DNA of 27,766 nt from Actinomycetes bacterium (GCA_023429565.1 JAEZDJ010000113.1:1-27766); one strand, 5' to 3'. Counted from the stretch's first letter, positions 1 to 8,556 are shown. Translations and numbers: made by a program. The notes: a model not told the origin generated them from the sequence alone.

Positions 1-73
1 ACCTCTGGACCAATCCCTCTTGAATGACATACCTGTCTTGCAGTGTCAGATGCGTTCCTTTTCCCTGTGGCAT
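1..73 (-). CDS. IS30-like transposase, N-terminal fragment (cut by window edge)
   Basis: Twenty-four codons read leftwards from an ATG at 73-71 to the window edge without a stop. The peptide begins MPQGKGTHLTLQDRYVIQEG, which matches the start of the helix-turn-helix domain of IS30-family transposases (pattern HLTLxDRxxIxxGL). A strong ribosome binding site AAGGAGGA lies at 85-78, four bases before the ATG. IS30-family enzymes are DDE transposases that bind the element's ends through this N-terminal domain. The catalytic part lies outside the window, so intactness cannot be judged. The element's end should lie just to the right, somewhere in about 90-130. I cannot identify the terminal inverted repeat with only one end visible. 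Confidence 0.65.
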   Translation of the reverse strand, partial: MPQGKGTHLTLQDRYVIQEGLVQR

Positions 74-118
74 AACGTCCTCCTTCCCGGCACCCGGAGA
101 AAAGGTGGACACACTATA

Positions 119-165
119 GACCAAAAAATTATGATTAAAAACAAAAGCCTCCGATAAAGGAGGCT
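119..165 (-). terminator. Rho-independent terminator at the end of the arg operon
   Basis: A 7-bp stem, AGCCTCC (146-152) with GGAGGCT (159-165), has a six-base loop. Read on the minus strand it is followed by a T-rich tract (TTTTGTTTTT). It stands between argD and the transposase start, so it would stop arginine-operon transcription before the insertion sequence. On the plus strand it lacks a T tail, so I assign it to the minus strand. Confidence 0.7.
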
Positions 166-220
166 GAAAGACTAAACGCTACAGGTGTCTATGTATGAAA
201 TTCAATTAACTAAAATGTTC

Positions 221-246
221 GCAACGGCCGCCGAAACGGCCGTTGC
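221..246 (-). terminator. Hairpin just downstream of argD, possible first terminator
   Basis: A perfect 10-bp inverted repeat, GCAACGGCCG / CGGCCGTTGC, with a six-base loop begins 22 bases after the argD stop. On the minus strand it is followed by GAACATTTTAG, a weak T tract. It may be a partial terminator or an RNA 3'-end stabiliser backed up by the stronger terminator at 119-165. Confidence 0.5.
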
Positions 247-268
247 ACATAAGGTTCGCCCCGTGATC

Positions 269-1540
269 CTATGCCCTCAACAACCCGGCCAGGCGATCGA
301 CGAGCACATCGACATCGGCCTCGGTGCAGACGAGCGGCGGCAGGAAACGCAGCGTCCGCGGACCGGTGTAGTTGAGCAGCAATCCCTCTTCAAGGCCACG
401 TTCCACCACCCTCGGCGCGTCAAGGCCTTCAGCAAGATCAGCCGCCACCATGAGGCCGAGGCCACGAACCTCCGTCACGCCGGAAAGCTCCTCGAGCCGC
501 TCTCTCAGATATGAGCCCACCCGCTCGACGCGAGACGCGATGTCTTCTGAAGCAAGCGTCTCAAGGGTGGCCTTCGCCGCCGCGACGGCAAGGCAGCTGC
601 CACCGAACGTCGAACCATGGTCGCCAGGACCGAATGATGTCGCAACGTCCTCACGGGCGGCGCACAGACCCGTGGGCACGCCGGAAGCGACGCCTTTGGC
701 AATGGTCACGATGTCAGGCATGATGCCAAAATGCTGAAAGCCGAAGGGATGGGTTCCGCAGCGATAGACGCCGCACTGGACCTCGTCGCAAATGAGAACC
801 GCGCCGCGCTGCTCCGTCAGGCGCCGCACCGTCTGCAAAAACTCTTCCGTGCACGGATGCACGCCGCTTTCGCCCTGCACGCATTCCACCATGACGGCGC
901 AAATCTCGTCGCCCTGCGACGCGAACAGATTATTGAGCGCCTCGAGGTCGTTGAAGGGCACGCGCACGAACCCGGCAGGAAGCGGTTGGAACGCCTCCTG
1001 CTTTGCCGGCTGCGCTGTGGCGGCGAGCGTCGCGAGGGTGCGCCCGTGAAAGCTCGCATCGAGGGTGACGATCAGGCGAGGCGCAGCCTCTCCCGCAGCG
1101 TGGGCGGCAGCCGTGCTGGCTCCCGCGTCGAGCGCCTTTTGCACGGCACGTCTCCTGGCATGGAGGCGTGCGAGCTTGATGGCGCATTCATTGGCCTCTG
1201 CACCTGAATTCGCGAAAAAACTCTGCCACACGCCGTCGCCATCGGTCGAGCAGGCATTGAGCAAATCGGAAATCATGCGAGCGACTTCGCCGCGATTCTC
1301 GATATAGTAATAGTTGCTCACATGAATGAGGGTCTGGGCCTGGCGCGCCAACGCGTCGACCACAGCCGGATGGCAGTGTCCCAAGCTCACCGCACCCACT
1401 CCTGCCACAAAATCGAGATACGTGCGGCCCTCAGCATCCGTCACTTCCATGCCCCGCCCGCTGACAAGTTCTACCGGCTTGCGCGCATACGTGCCCATGA
1501 CGTAGGTCTGCTCAAGGTGGCGTTCTTCCAAATATCCCAC
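269..1540 (-). CDS. argD: Acetylornithine aminotransferase (ArgD)
   Basis: Class III PLP-dependent aminotransferase that converts N-acetylglutamate 5-semialdehyde to N-acetylornithine, the fourth step of arginine synthesis, in the cytoplasm. It can also act in lysine synthesis in some bacteria. Visible hallmarks are the N-terminal YVMGTYARKPVELVSGRG, the cofactor-binding FFANSGAEANECAIK, LICDEVQCGVYRCG, and the PLP lysine in DIVTIAKGVASGVPTG. Last gene of argCJBD. The reading frame is open up to a TTG at 1636 that overlaps the argB stop, but those first 32 residues do not look like the family. I prefer the GTG at 1540 (SD AGAAGGA at 1550-1544) or the TTG at 1531; the latter gives the usual short N-terminus. 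About 423 residues, normal for ArgD. Confidence 0.92.
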   Translation of the reverse strand: MGYLEERHLEQTYVMGTYARKPVELVSGRGMEVTDAEGRTYLDFVAGVGAVSLGHCHPAVVDALARQAQTLIHVSNYYYIENRGEVARMISDLLNACSTDGDGVWQSFFANSGAEANECAIKLARLHARRRAVQKALDAGASTAAAHAAGEAAPRLIVTLDASFHGRTLATLAATAQPAKQEAFQPLPAGFVRVPFNDLEALNNLFASQGDEICAVMVECVQGESGVHPCTEEFLQTVRRLTEQRGAVLICDEVQCGVYRCGTHPFGFQHFGIMPDIVTIAKGVASGVPTGLCAAREDVATSFGPGDHGSTFGGSCLAVAAAKATLETLASEDIASRVERVGSYLRERLEELSGVTEVRGLGLMVAADLAEGLDAPRVVERGLEEGLLLNYTGPRTLRFLPPLVCTEADVDVLVDRLAGLLRA

Positions 1541-1632
1541 GGTTCCTTCTTTCGTAATTCGATGCGTGCATCGAGGTCTTCGGTCAGGACTGAACAGCTG
1601 TGTCGCACTTCGGCATTCTTTCGCAGCCAAAA

Positions 1633-2613
1633 TCAACCTTGAGCAGCCGGCGCCTCATCGGACGGATTGCAGTTCTCGATGAGCTTTGCGGCAAAGTTGC
1701 CCAAGGGGTGGGCGTCGAAGCGGCAGGCCTCCTCCGTCGAATGTAACACCGTGCCGACGCCGGTGCTCGTAAGCAACTCGAGCAAAAGCGCATGGGGCGT
1801 CGTGCCGTTGATGATGTGCGCGCGGAACACTCCGGACTCAAGCGCATGGATGCATGACTTGAGCTTGGGAATCATACCGGTGGAAACCTCCTCGTTCTCC
1901 ACCATGCTCTGCGCCTCGAAAAGCGTGAGGTTCGAGATGAGGGAGTTCCTGTCATCGAAATCTTCGTACAAACCGTCCACGTCAGTCAAAAACACGACCT
2001 TGTGTGCCCCGATGGCCGCCGCTATGTGACCCGCGACCATGTCGGCATTGACGTTGTAGAAGCCGCCTTGCTCGCCGAGGGCAACCGACGCGATGACGGG
2101 AATATAATCACCCGCAACGAGGTCGTTAAGCAACGCCTCGTTGATGCGCGTGATGCGGCCAACGCGCCCGAGATCGGGCGAGGCTTGCTCGGCGATGATG
2201 GTGCCCGCGTCAGCCCCGCTCACGCCGACGGCGAAATTGCCATGCTCGTTAAGCGCCTCGACGAGCTCCTGGTTTACCGTGCCCATGAGCACGGTCCTCA
2301 CCAGGCTCATGGCTTCGTCGGTGGTCACGCGCTGTCCGTCGCGGAATTCGACCGGCAGCCCCTTGCCGTCCATGGCCGTCGTGATGGCCCGTCCGCCGCC
2401 ATGGACGATGACCGGGTTCACGCCAACGATCTTGAGCAGCACGAGATCGTTCATCACGTCGGCACGCAGCTGACGGTCCACCATGGCAGAACCGCCGTAT
2501 TTGATGACCACCGTCTTTCCCGTGATGCTCTTGATCCAGGGAAGCGCCTCGACCAGTATTTCCGCTGCTTTTCCTGGTGCGCCCTGCGGCCGTGTGTCCT
2601 TTGCATATTTCAT
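1633..2613 (-). CDS. argB: Acetylglutamate kinase (ArgB)
   Basis: Amino-acid kinase family enzyme that phosphorylates N-acetylglutamate with ATP, the second step of arginine synthesis. Hallmarks: TVVIKYGGSAM at the start of the core, NPVIVHGGGRAI for substrate binding, NADMVAGHIAAAIGAHKVVFLTDVDGLY, and STGMIPKLKSC. The start ATG at 2613-2611 overlaps the argJ stop as ATGA, indicating coupled translation; GGAGA lies about ten bases upstream. Residues of roughly 14-30 form a helix before the first strand (AEILVEALPWIK). In the family this extra N-terminal helix is characteristic of arginine-inhibited hexameric kinases, so feedback control by arginine is inferred. 326 residues, slightly longer than usual through a C-terminal tail. 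Confidence 0.95.
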   Translation of the reverse strand: MKYAKDTRPQGAPGKAAEILVEALPWIKSITGKTVVIKYGGSAMVDRQLRADVMNDLVLLKIVGVNPVIVHGGGRAITTAMDGKGLPVEFRDGQRVTTDEAMSLVRTVLMGTVNQELVEALNEHGNFAVGVSGADAGTIIAEQASPDLGRVGRITRINEALLNDLVAGDYIPVIASVALGEQGGFYNVNADMVAGHIAAAIGAHKVVFLTDVDGLYEDFDDRNSLISNLTLFEAQSMVENEEVSTGMIPKLKSCIHALESGVFRAHIINGTTPHALLLELLTSTGVGTVLHSTEEACRFDAHPLGNFAAKLIENCNPSDEAPAAQG

Positions 2614-3965
2614 GAGCGATAGTCTCCATTGATCGTAACGTAATCGTGCGACAGGTCGCACGTCCATACCGTCGTCTCGAAATCCCCGGCGCCAAGATCG
2701 ATGTCTATGACGATCTCGGGCCGGTCGAATCGTCGCAGCGCCTCGGTCTCGTCAAAGGGCACAGTCAGGCCGCCCCGGCACACGGGCATGCCCATCATGT
2801 CAATGGAAGCGTCTTCCTGCCTGAATGCCGCTCCGCTCTTGCCGATTGCCATGGCGATGCGACCCCAATTGGCATCATGTCCATAGACGGCCGTCTTGAC
2901 CAACGGCGAATTTGCAACGGCGCGGGCGGCGGCGTCGGCATCGGCAGCGCTCACGGCGCCGCTGACGTTCACCGTGACAAGACGCGTCGCGCCCTCGCCG
3001 TCAGAAGCCATCTGCCGGGCAAGGTTTTCGCACACGGCGCCAAGCGCAGCCTCGAACGAAGCGAAAGCGGGCGTGCCAAAGGAAAACGGCACGGCCCCTT
3101 GGGGCGCCGCCATCCCACTGGCCAACAGGAAGCACGAATCGTTCGTCGACGTATCAGAATCGACCGTAACCTTGTTGAAGCTCATGCCTACGGCACGCAC
3201 AAGCGCTTCGTGCAAGACATCGGGCAACACCGGCGCGTCAGTGGTGATGACGGCGATCATGGTTGCCATGTTCGGCATGATCATGCCTGAGCCCTTTGCC
3301 ATGCCCCCCACCGTGAACGTGCAGCCCGGATAGCCAATGCCCTCGCCCGCGAACGCGACAGCCGCCTCCTTTGGGAGGGTGTCCGTCGTCATGATGGCGC
3401 GTGCGGCGTCAGCGCCCCCCGAACGTCCAAGACGCCCGATCGCCTCAGGCAGTCCGGACTCGAACGGCGCAAGGGGCAGATGCTCGCCAATGACGCCCGT
3501 CGACGCCACCATGACCTCCTCGGGAGGGCAACCAACAGCGTCTCCAACGAGCCGCGCAGAAACGCGCGCGGTGTCGAGCCCGCGCTCGCCTGTCGCCGCA
3601 TTGGCGGTGCCCGAATTCACCACAACGGCCCGTGCGCAGCCGTACGACACGCCATCAAGATGATCCCGCGACACAATGACAGGCGCGGAACAGAACACGT
3701 TCTGAGTGAACGTTGCCGCACAGGAGCAGGGCTCGTCGGCAACGACGAGCGCGAGGTCGAACCTGTCGGGATTTTTCCGAAAACCCGCATGGATGGCCGA
3801 TGCAAGAAATCCTTGGGCGCTCGTCACCCCGCCCCCCTCGATCCACGAGAAGGAAGCCTCGGGCACTGCCGCCTCGCGACGAGCAGCCGGCGAATGCAGG
3901 GGTTGGTCAGACGAAACCACAGTCACGGCAGGCATGCCGCCAAGGGCAGAAGGATCGGTATTCAT
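2610..3965 (-). CDS. argJ: Glutamate N-acetyltransferase / ornithine acetyltransferase (ArgJ)
   Basis: Transfers the acetyl group from N-acetylornithine to glutamate, recycling it; bifunctional members also use acetyl-CoA to start the pathway. The precursor cleaves itself into alpha and beta chains at the Ala/Met-Thr site, visible as AIMTTDTLPKEAA near residue 193, where the threonine becomes the nucleophile. Other family blocks are VVVNSGTANAATGERG, VGGMAKGSGMIMPNMATM, FNKVTVDSDTSTNDS and YGHDANWGRIAMAIGKSGA. No argA is seen in the window, consistent with but not proving a bifunctional enzyme. 451 residues, with a roughly 40-residue N-terminal extension if the ATG at 3965 is used; a second ATG at codon 11 (3935) is possible. 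A GAGAG-type SD precedes the first. Confidence 0.95.
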   Translation of the reverse strand: MNTDPSALGGMPAVTVVSSDQPLHSPAARREAAVPEASFSWIEGGGVTSAQGFLASAIHAGFRKNPDRFDLALVVADEPCSCAATFTQNVFCSAPVIVSRDHLDGVSYGCARAVVVNSGTANAATGERGLDTARVSARLVGDAVGCPPEEVMVASTGVIGEHLPLAPFESGLPEAIGRLGRSGGADAARAIMTTDTLPKEAAVAFAGEGIGYPGCTFTVGGMAKGSGMIMPNMATMIAVITTDAPVLPDVLHEALVRAVGMSFNKVTVDSDTSTNDSCFLLASGMAAPQGAVPFSFGTPAFASFEAALGAVCENLARQMASDGEGATRLVTVNVSGAVSAADADAAARAVANSPLVKTAVYGHDANWGRIAMAIGKSGAAFRQEDASIDMMGMPVCRGGLTVPFDETEALRRFDRPEIVIDIDLGAGDFETTVWTCDLSHDYVTINGDYRS

Positions 3966-4033
3966 GGGAAGGCTCTCTTTCTCGGATGCGGCAGGAATAG
4001 CGAGGTGGGGCGAGCTCAGCTATCCTGTGCCCC

Positions 4034-5101
4034 TCACAGCACAGGAATGGCGACGGGCTCCAAACCTCGTCGCTCTGAAAGGCCGCAAACGATGTTCGCG
4101 CATTGCACGGCCTGTCCCGCCGCGCCTTTCCCTATGTTGTCAATGGCGCATACCACGATGAGCATGTGCGCGGCTTCGTTCACCGCCATGCCGATGTGGG
4201 CATAGTTGGTGCCGACGACCGACGAGGTCTTTGGCATGGCGCCTTCAGGAAGAACCTGGACGAATGAATCGCCCTGGTAAAAATCGGAATACAAGGCCTC
4301 GATGGCCGACCGATCATGAGTCGCGTTGCCAGAAAGGGGAATGTTCACCGTTGACAACAAGCCCCGGCTGAGCGGAGCCAGATGAGGGGTGAACACAAGC
4401 TGTCCTGGAATGTCAAGGATCTGCTCGATTTCTGGCGTATGGCGATGCGTCCCGACCCCATAGGCCTCAAGATTCTCGTTTGCGAAGCAGAAATGCGTGC
4501 GCGGCGACGGACTTTTCCCTGCTCCCGAAATGCCGGAAACGGCATCCACCACCACGACGCCCTGAGCCGCCTTGAGGCCGGACCGGATAGCAGGCGCCGC
4601 AGCAAGCGACGTCGCCGTGGGATAGCAGCCAGCACAGGCGACGAGCACGGAACCGCCTGCCGCACGCATCGCAGCTGCCGCGTCGATTTCCTTGCGGAAA
4701 AGCTCCGGAAGGCCAAAGACGGAAGAAGCCAACAACTCCTGCGCCGTGTGAGAGGTAGCGTACCACCGCTCGTAGACGGCGGGATCCTTGAGACGAAAGT
4801 CGGCCGAAAGGTCGATGACCGTCGTTCCTCCCGCGACAAGCCGCGGGGCCAGGGACAATGCGGCCGTATGAGGCACGGCGAGGAACACAAGATCGCAGTC
4901 CTCGAGAGCCGGGTCGTCATGGGATGAAAACACCAGATCGGTGGCACCGGTGAAACCGGGATACTCCGACGCAAGGGGCAGACCGGCAAGTTCGTTGGAT
5001 GTCGCAGCGACAAGCTCGAGATCGGGGTGAGCCAAGACGAGGCGCACGAGCTCGATGCCCGTGAAACCCGCCGCTCCCACAATACCCGTCGCTATGGACA
5101 T
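4034..5101 (-). CDS. argC: N-acetyl-gamma-glutamyl-phosphate reductase (ArgC)
   Basis: NADPH-dependent reductase producing N-acetylglutamate 5-semialdehyde, the third arginine step. The N-terminal Rossmann motif GIVGAAGFTGIELVRL and the catalytic cysteine in VACAGCYPTATSL are visible, as is the PGQLVFTPHLAPLSRG block conserved in ArgC. First gene of the arg operon. The reading frame stays open twelve codons upstream to 5137, but the ATG at 5101-5099 is preceded by AGGAGAGAGC at good spacing and gives the standard N-terminus MSIATGIVGAAG, so I choose it. 355 residues, typical of the family. Followed by argJ after a 68-base gap. Confidence 0.95.
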   Translation of the reverse strand: MSIATGIVGAAGFTGIELVRLVLAHPDLELVAATSNELAGLPLASEYPGFTGATDLVFSSHDDPALEDCDLVFLAVPHTAALSLAPRLVAGGTTVIDLSADFRLKDPAVYERWYATSHTAQELLASSVFGLPELFRKEIDAAAAMRAAGGSVLVACAGCYPTATSLAAAPAIRSGLKAAQGVVVVDAVSGISGAGKSPSPRTHFCFANENLEAYGVGTHRHTPEIEQILDIPGQLVFTPHLAPLSRGLLSTVNIPLSGNATHDRSAIEALYSDFYQGDSFVQVLPEGAMPKTSSVVGTNYAHIGMAVNEAAHMLIVVCAIDNIGKGAAGQAVQCANIVCGLSERRGLEPVAIPVL

Positions 5102-5214
5102 GCTCTCTCCTGCATTCATCGGTTTCCGGGCAACCAAAACCCGGGCGTCGGGCCGCAGCCAAACAGGGAATCACCCACGTGCGCGAAAACGCGCCCCGAC
5201 ATCGTTGCACACCA

Positions 5215-5242
5215 TCCTAAAAAAGATCGGGCGGTTTGACAA
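5215..5242 (-). promoter_or_regulatory. Sigma-70-type promoter of the arginine operon
   Basis: On the minus strand a -35 box TTGTCA (5242-5237) and a -10 box TAGGAT (5220-5215) are separated by 16 bases. Transcription would start near 5208, leaving a leader of about 105 bases before argC. The leader contains a short GC hairpin (GCGCG, TTTT loop, CGCGC around 5182-5195). I see no clear ArgR operator (ARG box) by eye. Strength and regulation are inference. Confidence 0.55.
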
Positions 5243-5259
5243 GCCACGCAATGAAATAG

Positions 5260-7119
5260 TTACACAGAAAGTGCTGGCCGGTTCGTCGTGTGACGATACG
5301 TGGGCACGGCTTCCTCCAAAATGCGGACAGCTTCCTGATCGCATTTGCCAAGAGACGCCTCAAGCTCGTCGAGCTTCGCGGCCACCTCGTCGTAACCTAT
5401 GTCCTGCCCTGTCGATATCATGATGGAATGATTGTCGGTGGGAAGGGTGCTTTCCTCATTCATGAGCAGCTCCTCGTACATCTTCTCACCTTCACGCAAG
5501 CCAGTGAAGACAATCTTGATGTCAACGTCGGGAACAAGGCCCTGAAGCTGAATGAGCCCTTTGGCAAGATCGACGATCTTCACCGGCTCGCCCATGTCAA
5601 GAATGAATATCTCGCCGCCATGCGCCATGCCGCCCGCCTGGATGACAAGACGTGACGCCTCGGGGATGGTCATGAAGAACCGCTCGATATCGGGATGAGT
5701 CACCGTGACGGGACCGCCAGCTGCTATCTGGCGTTGAAAGACGGGGATGACACTGCCGCTCGATCCGAGCACATTGCCGAAGCGCACAGCAGAGAACACC
5801 GTTTTTGACGTGCGTGCGTAATACTGCATGACCATCTCGCCCATGCGCTTCGTCGCACCCATCACGCTGGTCGGGTTGACCGCTTTGTCCGTTGAGATGA
5901 AGATGAACCGCTCGGCACCATAGGCATCGGCCGCCCGCACGGTATTGAGGGTGCCAAACACGTTGTTTCGCACCGCTTCGCGCGGACAGGCTTCCATGAG
6001 AGGAACATGCTTGTGCGCCGCCGCATGGAACACGGCTGAAGGCCGATACTGCGCAAAGACTTCGTTGATGCGAGACTCCTCGCAGACGCTGCCGATCTCG
6101 ATAGCCACTTCGATATCGTCGTGTTCGGCAAGAAGCTCGTTACGCAGCATATACGCATCGTTCTCATATATGTCGAAGATGACGATGCGGGCAGGCGCAA
6201 CCTTGCATATCTGCCGGCAGAGCTCCGAACCAATGGAACCGCCGCCGCCCGTGACAAGCACCGTCTCGCCGGCGATGAAGCCCGACACGGCACGCGTGTT
6301 GAGGACGATCTCCTCCCGACCAAGCAAGTCGGCGACGTCGACGTCGCGCAGCCTCACGTCGCCGATCTCCTCAAGGGACAGCTCTCGGACGTTTGGCAAT
6401 GTCCGCAACCGGCAGTCCGTCTTCGTGCATTCTCCGTAGATGCGCCTTCGCTCCTCGGGCGTTGACGAGGGGATGGCCACGACTATTTGCTCTATCTTGT
6501 ACTTGTCCACCAGATCGACGATGTCGTCCGTAGTGCCCTCCACCTTCACCCCGTGGATGCGCAGGGACCGCTTCGCGGGATCGTCGTCCGTCGCAACCAA
6601 GGGGATGCCCGGCATGAGCGGATCCTGGGACGCCATGCGACCAATGGCGAGCGAGCCGGTTTCTCCGGCTCCGACCACAAGGGTGCGAAGACGGACGCAA
6701 TTCTGTCGCGATTGGCCGATCACGCGCTTCTTCTGCCTGATGACACGGTACACGAGCCGAATTCCACCCATGAAGAAGATAAGCAGGAAGCACGCGACGA
6801 AGAAAACGCGGATGGGAAGGCGAACGTCGATGACCCAGAGAAAGACGGCGCCGCCGAGAGTGGACAGGATAACGGCAAGCACGATCTCCATCGCCTCGTC
6901 TATGCTTGCATATTCCCAAAGGTTGTTGTAGAGCCTGAATAAGCCGAGGACAGCAACGTTGATAAACGCCAGAATGCCCAGCATGAAGTAGATCTCGTTG
7001 TTGACAAACACTTCGCCCTCAACATCCGTCAACAGCGACGCCAGCCAATAGGCGGCATAGGTCGCTACGATGTCAAGCAGAAGCAGAAGGGCTGTTCTTT
7101 TTGTGATACGCAGATTCAA
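5260..7119 (-). CDS. Membrane-anchored UDP-sugar 4,6-dehydratase (PglF/WbpM/CapD family)
   Basis: Polysaccharide-biosynthesis enzyme expected to dehydrate UDP-GlcNAc to a 4-keto-6-deoxy sugar for capsule, exopolysaccharide or glycoprotein glycans. Four N-terminal membrane segments (about residues 9-31, 42-64, 76-98, 104-128) lead into a first nucleotide-binding domain (VVGAGETG near 149-155). The catalytic short-chain dehydrogenase domain carries TGGGGSIGSE (290-299), AAAHKHVPLME (366-376) and STDK (409-412). The usual catalytic Tyr-xxx-Lys is Met420-xxx-Lys424, as in the large membrane-bound dehydratases PglF and WbpM. 619 residues, full length. Start is a TTG with AAGG six bases upstream. 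No glycosyltransferases or other polysaccharide genes adjoin it in this window, so its glycan is unknown. Confidence 0.88.
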   Translation of the reverse strand: MNLRITKRTALLLLLDIVATYAAYWLASLLTDVEGEVFVNNEIYFMLGILAFINVAVLGLFRLYNNLWEYASIDEAMEIVLAVILSTLGGAVFLWVIDVRLPIRVFFVACFLLIFFMGGIRLVYRVIRQKKRVIGQSRQNCVRLRTLVVGAGETGSLAIGRMASQDPLMPGIPLVATDDDPAKRSLRIHGVKVEGTTDDIVDLVDKYKIEQIVVAIPSSTPEERRRIYGECTKTDCRLRTLPNVRELSLEEIGDVRLRDVDVADLLGREEIVLNTRAVSGFIAGETVLVTGGGGSIGSELCRQICKVAPARIVIFDIYENDAYMLRNELLAEHDDIEVAIEIGSVCEESRINEVFAQYRPSAVFHAAAHKHVPLMEACPREAVRNNVFGTLNTVRAADAYGAERFIFISTDKAVNPTSVMGATKRMGEMVMQYYARTSKTVFSAVRFGNVLGSSGSVIPVFQRQIAAGGPVTVTHPDIERFFMTIPEASRLVIQAGGMAHGGEIFILDMGEPVKIVDLAKGLIQLQGLVPDVDIKIVFTGLREGEKMYEELLMNEESTLPTDNHSIMISTGQDIGYDEVAAKLDELEASLGKCDQEAVRILEEAVPTYRHTTNRPALSV

Positions 7120-7190
7120 ATCAGGCCTTGTCTCGAATAGATGTGTCGCGGAATAGCAAATTGCCTACAAGGACGGCAGCCAAAAGGGTA

Positions 7191-7215
7191 TTGTATACAA
7201 AGTACCGTACACTTG
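7191..7215. promoter_or_regulatory. Dyad-symmetric sequence between divergent genes
   Basis: The 129-base gap between the dehydratase and the glutamate-cysteine ligase contains a perfect 10-bp palindrome TTGTATACAA (7191-7200). It overlaps an imperfect inverted repeat, CAA-A-GTAC / GTAC-A-CTTG (about 7198-7215). The TATACA inside could act as a -10 box for the plus-strand gene, but no good -35 box sits at the right distance. It looks like an operator; no regulator is identified. Confidence 0.3.
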
Positions 7216-7248
7216 CACGGGCGCATACAAGGTTCAGGAGCTTGCTAC

Positions 7249-8556
7249 ATGAATAAAACAGCTGCGGCCGGAGAAGATTGGCAACCGGCGCGCGAGAGCA
7301 ACATCGAAGCCTTCGTCTCGTTTTTCGAGAGCGGAGTCAAACGTGACGATGCTCCGGGGGAGCTGGGAATCGAACTCGAGCACATCGTCGTGCACGACGA
7401 CTTGAGCCCGGTCTCCTACAGCGGAGACCATGGCATCGAGTGGGTTTTGCGAAAACTCACGTCCGACTACCATCGCACCACGTACGATTCGGCGGGAGAC
7501 CTGCTCGGCGTGTCACGACCGAACGAGGCGGTCACCATCGAGCCAGCGGCCCAGCTGGAACTCTCGGCAGGCCCCTATGAAAGCCTTGACGAAGCTTCGA
7601 CGGCATTCTCCTCGTTCGAACGCACGTTGGAAGGCATCCTTGCTCCAGTTGGAGAATGCGTTGCCCCCATCGGATACCATCCCACCGCAACGGCCATGAG
7701 CCTGGAGCTCATTCCCAAACGCCGTTACGAGTTCATGGACCGCTATCTGGGATCTAAAGGAAAATTCGGACCCTACATGATGCGCGGCAGCGCCTCGACC
7801 CAAGTGTCCATTGACTATTTCAGCAGAGAGGACTGCCTGAGGAAGCTGCGGCTGTCATACGCCCTCGTGCCCCTCTTTGCTCTCATGTGCGACAACTCGC
7901 CCGTGTTCGAGGGGCGGCCCCGCACCCATAGGCTGGTGCGCACCAAGATATGGCAACGCTGCGATCCCGACCGGTGCGGAGTCGTCCCCGGGGCCTTGGA
8001 AGGGGATTTTTCACTGCGGCGTTATGCGGAATACCTGCTTGACACGCCCGCCATCCTCGTTCCCAGCGACAATGAGGAGTGGGAGTACTCGGAAGACACG
8101 TTTGGCGACATCTATGCGAACCAGACGATGACACGTGCCGAAGTGGAGCATGCGGTCTCGATGTTCTTCAACGACGTGCGATTGAAGACCTACATCGAGA
8201 TACGCCCGGCGGATGCGATGCCCATCCCTTATGTCATGGCGTATGCCGCCCTGATCAAAGGATTGTTCTACGATCCGAAAAATCTCGATGAGCTCGATGT
8301 CCTGTTCTCCGGAGTCGATGCCGTGCAGATGGAGCAGGCAAAGAACGAGCTCATGGCTGACGGCTACCAGGCCACAACGTACGGCAGATCCGCGGCGGAG
8401 CTTTGCGACCGCCTCGTCGAGCTCTCCTATCGCGGTTTGGCAACAGACGAACGCCACTACCTCGACCCGCTGGCCGAATTGGTGGAGCGCCGGACGACGC
8501 TGGCGGACGAAACCCTGCTCGATCTGTGTTGCTCCGACGATGATCGGAGCAGATGA
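7249..8556 (+). CDS. Glutamate-cysteine ligase, GCS2/plant-type family
   Basis: Predicted ATP-dependent ligase joining cysteine to the gamma-carboxyl of glutamate, giving gamma-glutamylcysteine, a low-molecular-weight thiol and glutathione precursor. Family blocks visible: GELGIELEHIVVHDD near the N-terminus (the metal/ATP-binding GxExE region), ASTQVSIDYFSREDCLRKLR, LFALMCDNSPVFEGRP and TYIEIRPADAMP. These match the order in plant and alphaproteobacterial enzymes. The start ATG at 7249 has AGGAG eight bases upstream; the frame extends back to 7141 but without a good SD. 435 residues. No glutathione synthetase gene is adjacent, so the end product may be gamma-glutamylcysteine itself or a related gamma-glutamyl compound. 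Exact substrate is inference. Confidence 0.78.
   Translation: MNKTAAAGEDWQPARESNIEAFVSFFESGVKRDDAPGELGIELEHIVVHDDLSPVSYSGDHGIEWVLRKLTSDYHRTTYDSAGDLLGVSRPNEAVTIEPAAQLELSAGPYESLDEASTAFSSFERTLEGILAPVGECVAPIGYHPTATAMSLELIPKRRYEFMDRYLGSKGKFGPYMMRGSASTQVSIDYFSREDCLRKLRLSYALVPLFALMCDNSPVFEGRPRTHRLVRTKIWQRCDPDRCGVVPGALEGDFSLRRYAEYLLDTPAILVPSDNEEWEYSEDTFGDIYANQTMTRAEVEHAVSMFFNDVRLKTYIEIRPADAMPIPYVMAYAALIKGLFYDPKNLDELDVLFSGVDAVQMEQAKNELMADGYQATTYGRSAAELCDRLVELSYRGLATDERHYLDPLAELVERRTTLADETLLDLCCSDDDRSR

Noticed and set aside
2002..2622. Plus-strand open frame of 206 codons inside argB
   Set aside because: Antisense shadow of argB with no domain and His/Arg-rich translation typical of reverse-frame readings.
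5102..5236. ArgR operator (ARG box) in the argC leader
   Set aside because: No sequence close to the AT-rich palindromic ARG box consensus is visible between the promoter and argC.
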